From Anaerolinea thermophila (lineage in GTDB: Bacteria; Chloroflexota; Anaerolineae; Anaerolineales; UBA4823): a DNA stretch of 34,544 nucleotides. Positions 1 through 7,744 of the stretch are shown here, in pieces. The stretch lies in contig DYGV01000026.1 of NCBI GenBank assembly GCA_020724505.1, positions 444-34,987 of the forward strand, in the 5' to 3' direction. The stretch's first letter is position 1, and each line of letters opens with the position of its first letter. Position numbers and translations under genes: made by a program. A model generated the notes under the pieces. It saw nothing but the letters and a program-made list of their open reading frames with translations, was not told where the DNA came from and searched no databases.

Positions 1-1
1 A

Positions 2-535
2 GCTGACATTGATGCTCTAGTAGAGTCTATCTTAAGCTGGCAGACCAGCGGCGCGCCGCGGTACACACCTGCAGCCACCGCCACGCTGCGCCCGCCCTTC
101 ACCCCGCCGCCCAACGTGGAGGGCGACCCCAACCGCGGCGCAATCCTCTTCGACCAGAATTGCGCTGTATGCCACGGCGCGAACGGCGAGGGCCGCATCG
201 GTGCAACGCTGGCTAAAGCCTGGCCCTCTATTCGTCCGGATCTCTCGGTAAAAGCGGTCATCTCTAACGGGGTGAAAGGTTCACCCATGCCCGCCTGGAG
301 TCAGGCCAACGGCGGTCCGCTAACGGAGCAAGAGATCAACGACCTGACCGCTTTCATCCTGGCGTTGGGCGAAGCGCAACTGGTTGAACAAGTGCCGCCG
401 CCTATGGGCGAGGTGCCACGCGCGGCGTCGGATTCACCCTTGCGTGGCTGGGCTGGGGTAATTTTAATTCTGGCATTGATGGCGGCAATCATATTCGTCG
501 CCTATTGGTTTCAGCGGGGCGATAAAAAGCCCTGA
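2..535 (+). CDS. c-type cytochrome, membrane-anchored, 5'-partial
   Basis: The reading frame is open from the first bases of the window, so the gene starts upstream. The internal GTG at 116 is probably not the start. The residues before it (DIDALVESILSW) look like the last helix of a preceding cytochrome c domain, so the whole protein is probably at least diheme. A complete class I cytochrome c domain follows, with a CAVCH heme motif near base 170 and a likely axial Met in SPMPAW. One C-terminal transmembrane helix (GWAGVILILALMAAIIFVAY) and a short basic tail anchor it, with the heme domains expected outside the membrane. It is probably an electron-transfer subunit of a respiratory complex. 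The partner oxidase or dehydrogenase lies outside the window, so the pathway cannot be named. Confidence 0.88.
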   Translation, partial: ADIDALVESILSWQTSGAPRYTPAATATLRPPFTPPPNVEGDPNRGAILFDQNCAVCHGANGEGRIGATLAKAWPSIRPDLSVKAVISNGVKGSPMPAWSQANGGPLTEQEINDLTAFILALGEAQLVEQVPPPMGEVPRAASDSPLRGWAGVILILALMAAIIFVAYWFQRGDKKP

Positions 536-541
536 GAGTGC

Positions 542-564
542 GGTGGGAGTGCGTTGCTCCCATC
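542..564 (+). terminator. Stem-loop after the cytochrome gene, possible terminator
   Basis: TGGGAG (544-549) pairs with CTCCCA (557-562) around a 7-nt loop, and G542/C564 extends the stem. It begins seven bases after the cytochrome stop codon. There is no T-tract, so intrinsic termination is uncertain. An mRNA-stabilising hairpin is also possible. Confidence 0.35.
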
Positions 565-588
565 CTCTGTATGAATGATCTGGAGTAA

Positions 589-759
589 CGCCTGGAGGAA
601 ATCCCTCCAGCCAAGTTGATCGTAACCTACTGTTGCGGCCCCTACTGCGTCTTCGCCGACGAAGTCTTGGAGCTGTTAGAGGCGCATGGGTGGAACGTCG
701 CCCGCCCTGAAGAAGGTGTTGCCGAATGGCAGCAAGCAGGCTTTCCTCTGGAGCGATAA
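589..759 (+). pseudogene. Remnant of a rhodanese-domain protein (C-terminal part)
   Basis: The frame from 589 to the TAA at 757-759 encodes about 56 residues with the active-loop sequence VTYCCGPYC followed by FADEVLELLEAHG and a closing EGVAEWQQAGFPLE. This is the C-terminal half of a rhodanese domain of the kind fused to ArsR-type regulators, where the loop usually reads YCRGPYC. The same frame is closed upstream by TAA at 586-588, and no good start codon or the N-terminal half is present. It therefore looks like a truncated remnant or a gene broken by a frameshift. It lies just upstream of an intact MBL/rhodanese gene, so sulfur-handling genes seem to have been exchanged or lost here. The similarity is judged from motif memory, not a database search. 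Confidence 0.6.
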
Positions 760-820
760 CCAACATACTCTTGAGCAGTCCACACAAGAGTTTATCCGAT
801 CCAACAGAAAGGCAAAGCCT

Positions 821-2200
821 ATGTTCATAAACCAGTTTGTAGATGAAGGCCTGGGAAATTCTTCTTTTCTGATCGCCTCCGAGGAAACTGGGCTGGCTGC
901 GGTCTTGGATCCACAACGCGACGTTGATCGTTACCTGCAAACAGCCGAGGGACTGGGTCTGCGCCTGGTATATTCGCTGGACACTCACCTGCATAACGAT
1001 TTTATCAGCGGGTCACGCGAGCTCGCTGCGCAGGCTGGTGTACAGGTTTGCGCCAGCGCCGAAGCAGAACTGGGGTTTGAACATTTGCCGTTGCAGGACA
1101 ATCAGGTCATCCAGCTTGGGGATCTGTCCTTTCGCGTCCTGACCACCCCCGGCCACACGCCTGAGCACATCAGCTTTAGCTTGACCGAGGCTGGGAAGAA
1201 AGCTCCATCCGCCCTGTTCACCGGCGGCGCGCTGATGGTCGGCGGAGCCGCCCGAACGGACCTATTGGGCGCTACACAGACTGAGCCTCTAGCCCACGAC
1301 CTCTACCGCTCCATCCATCACAAGCTGCTCCATTTTCCAGATGATGTGGCTATCTACCCCACGCATGGGGCAGGATCTTTTTGCGCAGCCCCCGCCGTCG
1401 CCGAGCGAAGCACCACCATTGGCCGAGAAAGAGCGTGGAATCCGCTGGCGAAGGCGTTGGATGAGGTGGACTTCGTCCGCCGAGCGCTGAGCGATCTGCC
1501 CTCCTACCCGGCCTACTTCAAGCACTTGCGGCGGATCAACCAGAGCGGCCCGCCGCTGCTCGGCGGAGTCCCGCCCCTAAAACCTCTCTCACCGCAGGCA
1601 GTCGCCCAGGCAATGGCTCAATCCATCGCTATCCTGGATACGCGTTCCCCGCATGAGTTCACCGCCGGTCACACTCCCACATCCTTTGGCATCCCCTTGG
1701 GCGCGCCGTTGATCACCTGGGCAGGTTGGGTGATACCCTTCGGCACACCACTTATCCTCATTGCTGACCAGCCGGCCCAACGAGAGGAAGCGACCCGGCA
1801 GTTGATTCGCATTGGTTACGACGATCTACGCGGTTATTTGGAAGGCGGACTGCCCGCTTGGGAGGCTGCAGGGCTGCCGGTCAGGCGCATACCCAGGGTT
1901 TCGGTCGAAGAGCTTGTTCGGCGGTTAGAAAAGGCCAATGCGCCACTCGTGTTGGATGTGCGCTTCGAGTCCGAATGGCGCGCCGGACACATCCCTGGGG
2001 CTATACATATCGAAGCCGGCCGACTGACGGACGAGGATTTACCCGCCCTGAAAGATCACCCGCTTGTCGTCCATTGCGGCCACTCCGACCGATCCACAGT
2101 GGGGATTTCGCTGCTGGAACGGCGCGGGTATAAGAATCTGGCGCTCCTGGAAGGAGGCATGAGCGCCTGGCGATCTGCCGGTTATGCGCTGGCGTCATGA
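821..2200 (+). CDS. MBL-fold hydrolase with two rhodanese domains (persulfide/sulfur metabolism)
   Basis: The protein has 459 residues. The ATG at 821 is chosen because the metallo-beta-lactamase fold begins right after it (FINQF), and an AAAGG-like site lies upstream. Residues 1-240 are an MBL domain related to glyoxalase II and persulfide dioxygenases, with metal ligands in THLHND (H56, H58, D60), PGHTPEH and PTHG. The last His of the usual HxHxDH is Phe, as in many MBL-rhodanese proteins. The first rhodanese domain (about 290-385) has ADQPAQ where the active Cys should be, so it is probably catalytically silent. The second (about 388-458) keeps a Cys in VVHCGHSDRS. A role in oxidising or transferring sulfane sulfur fits the family and is inference here. 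Confidence 0.88.
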   Translation: MFINQFVDEGLGNSSFLIASEETGLAAVLDPQRDVDRYLQTAEGLGLRLVYSLDTHLHNDFISGSRELAAQAGVQVCASAEAELGFEHLPLQDNQVIQLGDLSFRVLTTPGHTPEHISFSLTEAGKKAPSALFTGGALMVGGAARTDLLGATQTEPLAHDLYRSIHHKLLHFPDDVAIYPTHGAGSFCAAPAVAERSTTIGRERAWNPLAKALDEVDFVRRALSDLPSYPAYFKHLRRINQSGPPLLGGVPPLKPLSPQAVAQAMAQSIAILDTRSPHEFTAGHTPTSFGIPLGAPLITWAGWVIPFGTPLILIADQPAQREEATRQLIRIGYDDLRGYLEGGLPAWEAAGLPVRRIPRVSVEELVRRLEKANAPLVLDVRFESEWRAGHIPGAIHIEAGRLTDEDLPALKDHPLVVHCGHSDRSTVGISLLERRGYKNLALLEGGMSAWRSAGYALAS

Positions 2201-2217
2201 GCGAGGAGCGCATCCAA

Positions 2218-2280
2218 TGGGTTTGTGGGCGAGCTGGCAGCAGTTTACATTGCTGGCGATCGTCAAGATGTTGACCAACC
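2218..2280 (+). pseudogene. Possible truncated start of an MFS transporter gene
   Basis: An AGGAG site near 2202-2207 precedes an ATG at 2218. The first codons read MGLWASWQQFTLLAIV, resembling the N-terminus of MFS permeases that begin with W-x-QF-x-LL-x-VN. The similarity stops within about 20 codons, where the convergent ABC transporter gene ends. It is probably a truncated relic of a gene cut off at this junction. The evidence is short, so this is a weak call. Confidence 0.25.
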
Positions 2281-2286
2281 CATCCG

Positions 2287-4203
2287 CTATGCGGTCACGC
2301 TGGCAAACTGACTGTTATACAACTCGGCATAGAAACCGCCGCGCCTCAGAAGTTCTTCATGCGTGCCTTGTTCCACAATATCGCCTTGGTTCATCACCAG
2401 AATCCGGTCTGCATCGCGGATGGTGGAGAGGCGATGGGCGATGACGAAACTGGTGCGACCATGCATCAGACGACGCATAGCTTCCTGAATCAGGAGTTCT
2501 GTGTGAGTGTCCACCGAACTGGTCGCCTCATCTAGGATCAACATTGGCGGATCAATCAGGAAGGCGCGGGCGATCGTCAGCAATTGCTTTTGACCCGCGG
2601 AAATGTTGCTTGTCTCCTCGTTCAACTCCATCTGGTAACCGCCTGGTAGAGAGCGGATGAAGTGATCAGCATGTGCAGCTTGAGCAGCGGCGATGACCTC
2701 CTCCTCGCTGGCGTCTTCGCGCCCATAACGGATATTATCGAGGATGGTGCCGTTAAACAACCAGGTGTCTTGCAGAACCATGCCAAACTGACGGCGCAGA
2801 TCCGCGCGGCGTAAATTGCGAATATCTTGCCCATCGAGCAAAATCGCGCCCTCGTTCACATCGTAGAAGCGCATCAGCAGTTTCACCAGAGTGGTCTTGC
2901 CTGCGCCCGTGGGGCCAACGATTGCCACGCGCTGTCCGGGTTGGATTTCCGCAGAAAAATTGTGGATGACCGTTTTATCCGGGCTGTAGCCGAAGCGAAC
3001 ATTGCGGAACTCCACGTGCCCACGCGCCCGCCCGATTTCGACCGCATCTGCGACCTCTGGCGTTTCCTCGCGCTCTTCCAAAAACTCGAAAACGCGCTCG
3101 GCAGCGGCGGCGGTCTGTTGCAGGATGTTCGAGATATTCGCCAACTGCATCAGCGGCTGATTGAAGGAGCGAATATACTGGATGAAGGCTTGAATATCAC
3201 CCACCGTAATCGCCTTCCGCACCGCCAGATACCCACCGACAACAACCACCCCTACATAGCCCAGGTTGCCGACGAAATTCATGATCGGCATCATGATGCC
3301 CGAAAGGAATTGCGACTTCCAGGCAGTTTCATAAAGGGTGCGGTTCAGGCGGCTGAACTTCTGAATGCTGCGCGCCTCGGCGTTGAAGGCTTTGACTTCC
3401 ACATGCCCGCCGAACATTTCCTCAATATGGCCATTGACATGACCGAGATAATCCTGCTGTTGGCGAAAGTACCGCTGCGAGCGGCGGACGATGAATTGTA
3501 CGATCCCCAACGTGAGCGGAATGATAAGCAAACTGACCAGCGTCATCTGCCAGGAAATGCTGAACATCATCGCCAACACGCCGATCACCGTGACCACTGA
3601 GGTGATGATCTGCGAGAGGCTCTGACTGAGAGTTTGGTTGACCGTATCCACATCGTTGGTGACGCGGGAGAGGATTTCGCCATGATTGGTTCCATCGAAA
3701 TAGCGCAGGGGCATACGGTTGATCTTCTCGGCAATGTCGCGGCGGAAGCGATAGGTAATGTCCACTGCCACGCCGGTCATAAGCCAGCCCTGGATGTAGG
3801 CCAGCAAGGATGACAGTACATATAGCACCAGAGCAGTGAGCAAGATCTGGCCAATGGCGGTAAAGTCAATCCCCGCGCCTGCGCCAGTGATCTGACCCAT
3901 CACACCCTCGAAGAGTTTGGTGGTGGCGTTGCCCAGGATTTTTGGACCGAAGATCGAAAAAACGGTTGAGGCTGCAGCCAGCAGGATGACGAGCGCGGTG
4001 AGCAACTTATAGGGACCCAAATAAACGAGTAGCTTACGCATTGTCCCTTTGAAGTCGCGCGCCGATTCGCCTTTCATCATCGCCATCGGACCGCCGCGCC
4101 CCATTGGACCGCCAGGCATTGGTCCACCCGCCACAGGTCCACGCTGGAGTGCGGGGCGACGACCATTGTTATCGCTGCCAGAAACAGGGTTGTGGGCAAT
4201 CAT
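2287..4203 (-). CDS. ABC exporter half-transporter, catalytically competent NBD subunit
   Basis: The 638-residue protein has a Gly/Pro/Met-rich N-terminal tail, six predicted membrane helices (about 60-340) and a C-terminal nucleotide-binding domain. Walker A is GPTGAGKTT (430-438), Walker B is LILDEA with catalytic Glu559, and the switch His is in AHRLST (H590). The signature is NISAGQ (533-538) instead of SGGQ. With its partner this fits a heterodimeric exporter of the TM287/288 or LmrCD type. This subunit supplies the intact ATP-hydrolysing Walker motifs, and its imperfect signature faces the partner's degenerate site. Its start codon overlaps the partner's stop as ATGA (4200-4203), indicating coupled translation. 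The substrate is unknown; the MarR neighbour suggests export of a drug or toxic compound. Confidence 0.93.
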   Translation of the reverse strand: MIAHNPVSGSDNNGRRPALQRGPVAGGPMPGGPMGRGGPMAMMKGESARDFKGTMRKLLVYLGPYKLLTALVILLAAASTVFSIFGPKILGNATTKLFEGVMGQITGAGAGIDFTAIGQILLTALVLYVLSSLLAYIQGWLMTGVAVDITYRFRRDIAEKINRMPLRYFDGTNHGEILSRVTNDVDTVNQTLSQSLSQIITSVVTVIGVLAMMFSISWQMTLVSLLIIPLTLGIVQFIVRRSQRYFRQQQDYLGHVNGHIEEMFGGHVEVKAFNAEARSIQKFSRLNRTLYETAWKSQFLSGIMMPIMNFVGNLGYVGVVVVGGYLAVRKAITVGDIQAFIQYIRSFNQPLMQLANISNILQQTAAAAERVFEFLEEREETPEVADAVEIGRARGHVEFRNVRFGYSPDKTVIHNFSAEIQPGQRVAIVGPTGAGKTTLVKLLMRFYDVNEGAILLDGQDIRNLRRADLRRQFGMVLQDTWLFNGTILDNIRYGREDASEEEVIAAAQAAHADHFIRSLPGGYQMELNEETSNISAGQKQLLTIARAFLIDPPMLILDEATSSVDTHTELLIQEAMRRLMHGRTSFVIAHRLSTIRDADRILVMNQGDIVEQGTHEELLRRGGFYAELYNSQFASVTA

Positions 4204-6440
4204 GCCAGTTCCTCCTGGCTCAGTTGTGAGAGCGCGATATCACAATACACGTCACAAGTCTCCAACAATTCATGATGTGTGCCTTTGCCCACAATACGGC
4301 CTTCATCCAGCACAATGATCTGGTCGGCGTCTTTGATCGTCGCCACGCGCTGCGAAACGATGAAGACGGTGCTGTCGGCCACAAACCGTTTGAGGGCGCG
4401 GCGTAGTGCGGCGTCGGTCTTATAGTCCAGCGCCGAGAAACTATCGTCGAAAATGTAGATGGGGGCGCGTTTGACCAGGGCGCGGGCGATCGCCAACCGC
4501 TGACGCTGCCCGCCAGAGACGTTGGTGCCGCCCTGCGAGATCTCCGCCGCCATCCCTTCGGGGCGCGAGTCGAGGATCTCTTGACCCTGGGCAATCTCCA
4601 ACGCTTCGAGCAATTCCTGCTCGCTGGCATTTTCCGCCCCAAAGCGCAGGTTGCTTTCGATCGTGCCGGTGAACAGATTGCTGCGCTGGGGCACATAGCC
4701 GATGCGCTCGCGTAACTCCGTTTGCGGAACCTGGCGAATGTCAACGCCATCTATCAGGATTGCGCCATCGCTGACGTCGTAGAAGCGCGGAATCAAGCGC
4801 ACGATGGTGGATTTGCCCGAACCGGTCGTGCCGATGAAGGCGGTTGTTTGCCCGGGGCGAGCAGTGAACGTAATGTCATGCAGCACGTCCTCTTCTGCGT
4901 CGGGGTAGTGGAATGTAACATGGTCGAAGGTCACCTCGCCGCGGAAAGGCTCTGGAAAATGCCTGGGCGTTTGCGGGTCGAGGATGGTGGGAGGGGTTTC
5001 CAGTACTTCAACAATGCGGTCAGCAGATACAGAAGCGCGCGGCAGAACGATAAACATCATGGACATAAACATGAAGGCAAAGAAGATTTGCATGGCGTAT
5101 TGCATAAACGCCATCATATTGCCCACTTGCATTTGCGCTTCGGCGACGCGATGCGCGCCAACCCATACCACCAGCAGTGAGGTTGAGCTCATCAGGAGCA
5201 TCATGATGGGCATCATCACCACCATCACGCGGCTGATGAAGAGCAAGTTACCGGTCAGGTCGCGGTTCGCCCGGTCAAAGCGCTTTTCTTCGAAATCCTG
5301 GCGGTTGAAGGCGCGCACCACCATCATGCCGCTCAAGTTTTCGCGCATCACGCGATTGAGGGCGTCGGTCAGCACCTGGATACGCTTGAAGCGCGGCAGC
5401 GCTACCGAGAAGACGCTCAGGATGATGCCGATCAGCACAACCACCATCAGCCCAATAATCCAACCCATCGAGGGAGCAGTGTTCAAGGCGCGCAACATAC
5501 CGCCCACACCAATGATCGGTGCGTAGAACACCATGCGAATTATCATCATCGTCACCATTTGCAATTGAGTCACGTCGTTCGTGGCGCGTGTGATGAGCGA
5601 AGCGGTGGAGAATTTCTCGATCTCTGCACTGGCAAAGTTCGAAACGCGCACGAAGAGCGCATCGCGCAAATCGCGCGCCGCGCCCGCTGCCACGCGCGCA
5701 GAAATCAATCCCACCAAAATAGTGACAACAACTGAGATGAGGGTGATCAACAACATGATACCGCCCATGCGCAGAACATAACTCTGCTGGATGGACGTCA
5801 TATTCACACCCAGGGCTTCGAGTTCGGCTTTGGCGGCAGCGACTCCCATCTGGACAGTCATCACCTCGCCGAGGGCGGCAAAGCGCTCCTGCATAGCGGA
5901 GCGCATCTGCGCCTGCTGCGAATCAGGGAGTTGCGCCAGCACATCGAATAAATCCATACCCGGTGGCAATTTGGAGAGGTCGAAACCCATCCTTTGACCC
6001 AAATCGGCAGCGCGTTGCGGATCTGCCTGCGCTTGCTCCAGGAAAGAAACAGCAACCAGGGCGCGGCCCACGACGGGTTCGAGCGCCGCGCGCTGTTCAT
6101 CGGTCAGCGGTTGTAGAACATAAAACGGCTGCTCTGCGAGAGCAGGGTATTGCTTCTCATAATTGGCGTACTCTGTATCTGTCGGTTCGACGCGTTTGTA
6201 CACGGCGGCAACCGGAGGCCGATCCGCGGCATCCAGGAATAAGGTCATACGCTGATAAGCCTGGGCGCGCATCGCCTGGGGAAGGGAGCTTTCCACGCCG
6301 CCTTGTTGAATACCGATATTGACGATTTTGGAGAGGTAATCGGGCAAGGTCAAATCAGCATTCGCCTGGATAAACAACAAAACGACCGCTGCCAGAATGG
6401 GAAGCGCGTAACGTCGAATGTAGGGAAAGAGTTTGAGCAT
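4200..6440 (-). CDS. ABC exporter half-transporter, degenerate NBD subunit with a large first loop
   Basis: The 746-residue partner of the downstream exporter gene. TM1 (about 12-40) is separated from TM2 (about 224-246) by an insertion of roughly 180 hydrophilic residues, a large predicted external loop well beyond the usual exporter length of about 580-600. The NBD has Walker A GTTGSGKS (537-544) and an intact NVSGGQ signature (640-645). The Walker B region reads IFDDSFSALD, with Asp666 where the catalytic Glu is expected, and the switch His is replaced by Gln697 (SQRVAT). These substitutions mark the non-hydrolytic site of a heterodimeric exporter. AAGGAA lies just upstream of the ATG. The gene follows marR by 13 bp and is probably cotranscribed with it. 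Confidence 0.93.
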   Translation of the reverse strand: MLKLFPYIRRYALPILAAVVLLFIQANADLTLPDYLSKIVNIGIQQGGVESSLPQAMRAQAYQRMTLFLDAADRPPVAAVYKRVEPTDTEYANYEKQYPALAEQPFYVLQPLTDEQRAALEPVVGRALVAVSFLEQAQADPQRAADLGQRMGFDLSKLPPGMDLFDVLAQLPDSQQAQMRSAMQERFAALGEVMTVQMGVAAAKAELEALGVNMTSIQQSYVLRMGGIMLLITLISVVVTILVGLISARVAAGAARDLRDALFVRVSNFASAEIEKFSTASLITRATNDVTQLQMVTMMIIRMVFYAPIIGVGGMLRALNTAPSMGWIIGLMVVVLIGIILSVFSVALPRFKRIQVLTDALNRVMRENLSGMMVVRAFNRQDFEEKRFDRANRDLTGNLLFISRVMVVMMPIMMLLMSSTSLLVVWVGAHRVAEAQMQVGNMMAFMQYAMQIFFAFMFMSMMFIVLPRASVSADRIVEVLETPPTILDPQTPRHFPEPFRGEVTFDHVTFHYPDAEEDVLHDITFTARPGQTTAFIGTTGSGKSTIVRLIPRFYDVSDGAILIDGVDIRQVPQTELRERIGYVPQRSNLFTGTIESNLRFGAENASEQELLEALEIAQGQEILDSRPEGMAAEISQGGTNVSGGQRQRLAIARALVKRAPIYIFDDSFSALDYKTDAALRRALKRFVADSTVFIVSQRVATIKDADQIIVLDEGRIVGKGTHHELLETCDVYCDIALSQLSQEELA

Positions 6441-6453
6441 AGTGTTCCTTCGG

Positions 6454-6888
6454 TCACTCCAAGGTTTTAGCTTTTTCGATCAGCAGTCGCAAGGAATGGT
6501 TCACCTGTTCTTGTTCGCTCTGGGTGAGTTTTTCGGCCAGGAGGTCCAGCCAGCTCTGGCGAGCAGCCATGCTCTCTTGCACAATACGCTCGCCGGCTTC
6601 GGTCAAAGCGACGCGCTTGTTTCGGCGGTCTTGCGGATCTTCTGTGCGCACAGCTAAACCTTGCTGGACGAGTTTATCGAGCAGTTGACTGGCGGCGGCG
6701 CTGGTCACGCCCATTTCCTCTCCCAAATCGGAAATCCCACAAGCGCCTTTGTGGTGAATGCGATACAGGGCGTTAAGTTGCGCCACCGAGTAATTTTTCT
6801 CTTTGGCGTAGAGGATAAAGTTGCGCATCGAATGCCGCATAACGATGTGCATCCATTCGTGAAGGGTTTGGGAAAGGAAAGAGCGCAT
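6454..6888 (-). CDS. MarR-family transcriptional regulator
   Basis: The 144-residue protein has the MarR architecture: N-terminal dimerisation helices, a winged helix-turn-helix (about 50-100; ISDLGEEMGVTSAAASQLLDKL is the recognition region) and the wing motif DRRNKRVALTEAG. It is the first gene of a three-gene unit with the heterodimeric ABC exporter. This is the usual arrangement for a ligand-responsive repressor controlling its own operon. A perfect -35 box and an AT-rich imperfect palindrome lie just upstream (separate entries), consistent with autorepression. The ligand is unknown. Confidence 0.92.
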   Translation of the reverse strand: MRSFLSQTLHEWMHIVMRHSMRNFILYAKEKNYSVAQLNALYRIHHKGACGISDLGEEMGVTSAAASQLLDKLVQQGLAVRTEDPQDRRNKRVALTEAGERIVQESMAARQSWLDLLAEKLTQSEQEQVNHSLRLLIEKAKTLE

Positions 6889-6894
6889 AATTAT

Positions 6895-6915
6895 TTAATC
6901 CTTATTAATAGTTAA
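6895..6915. promoter_or_regulatory. Candidate MarR operator
   Basis: A 21-bp AT-rich imperfect palindrome with TTAA at both ends lies between the predicted transcription start and the marR start codon. A repressor bound here would block transcription. The position and composition suit a MarR site; the assignment to this MarR protein is inference. Confidence 0.45.
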
Positions 6916-6924
6916 ACGCGCTAA

Positions 6925-6953
6925 AGTATAAAGAGGGGGAGGAAATTTGTCAA
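6925..6953 (-). promoter_or_regulatory. Sigma70-type promoter of the marR-ABC operon
   Basis: On the minus strand TTGACA (6953-6948) is followed by a 17-bp spacer and TATACT (6930-6925). The -35 is a perfect consensus match, the -10 differs at one base and the spacing is ideal. Transcription would start near 6918, giving a leader of about 30 bases before the marR ATG. Confidence 0.75.
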
Positions 6954-7179
6954 GGGAAAAAGCTTGGAATTGCTGGAACACGGTTGCAATTTCACCCCCA
7001 TTGATAGTATGATGTAGGCATCGAAACGGCTCAGATACTATTAGTTTATCTCGTTGGTGCAAAACGTCCCGCAGATTCCCCTAAAACGAGCCTGTGTGCA
7101 ATCATAAACCTGCAGGACGCTCACTATCATATTATCTGAAGGCCAATAATGAGATAACAGACAGGAGATGTCACAAGGT

Positions 7180-7647
7180 ATGCGCCACAAACGAGAAGAA
7201 GTGATCGAACGCGCCATCCGGGAGTTTGAGCTTCTGGATCATCTGGTCGCCAATCTGACGAATGAAGATTGGGAGCGTCGGTTGCCGCGGCCGGAAACAA
7301 AAGACCCCTGGACTGTGAAGGACGCCCTGGCTCATATCACCCACTGGAAGAGCAATGTGGTTCTTTCCGCAAAAGGGCTGCGCAAGCCGCCAGAGATGCG
7401 CGGCTTAGGCGAAAGCGAGGCGAATCACCTGATTTATCTGCGCTGGCGCGACCGGTCGCCTCAAGATGTCCTGGCGTGGCACAGGCAAGTTCATGCAGAG
7501 TTGCTGGCAGCGCTGAGAGAGGCACCCGAGGAATGGTTCAGCGGCAGGGAGCGCCGCGCAGAATGGCCCTATGACCTCGACGGTCATTCCGCTGATCACC
7601 GCGTGAAGGACATCGAACGAGCACTGGCGGCCCGATCAATGGGCTGA
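7180..7647 (+). CDS. DinB-like four-helix-bundle protein (ClbS/DfsB or maleylpyruvate isomerase-like)
   Basis: About 155 residues. The pattern W-x-VKDALAHITHWK and the overall length match the DinB/mycothiol-dependent isomerase fold, including the ClbS/DfsB group. These are small helical bundles that often bind a divalent metal with three His residues. Here His residues occur in DALAHITHW and in DGHSADH near the C-terminus. The ATG at 7180 is preferred because AGGAG (7163-7167) directly abuts the alternative ATG at 7168. The gene stands alone between divergent and convergent neighbours. Known relatives act in thiol-dependent transfer or in protection from toxins; the role here is unknown. Confidence 0.75.
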   Translation: MRHKREEVIERAIREFELLDHLVANLTNEDWERRLPRPETKDPWTVKDALAHITHWKSNVVLSAKGLRKPPEMRGLGESEANHLIYLRWRDRSPQDVLAWHRQVHAELLAALREAPEEWFSGRERRAEWPYDLDGHSADHRVKDIERALAARSMG

Positions 7648-7744
7648 GTCATCGGTCGTAGGCTGAAATGGAGATGATCCAGAAAATTCGATTCACTCGC
7701 TTTGTGATCGCCCTTGCCCTCTGAGGCTGCGATGAATAGCAATA

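Noticed and set aside
2827-3600. A 257-codon plus-strand frame across the ABC exporter gene
   Set aside because: It mirrors codon bias of the real minus-strand gene, with no recognisable motif.
7668-7724. Small frame resembling a lipoprotein signal peptide between the DinB-like and acyltransferase genes
   Set aside because: It stops after 18 codons, and the apparent lipobox is only in the codons beyond the stop.
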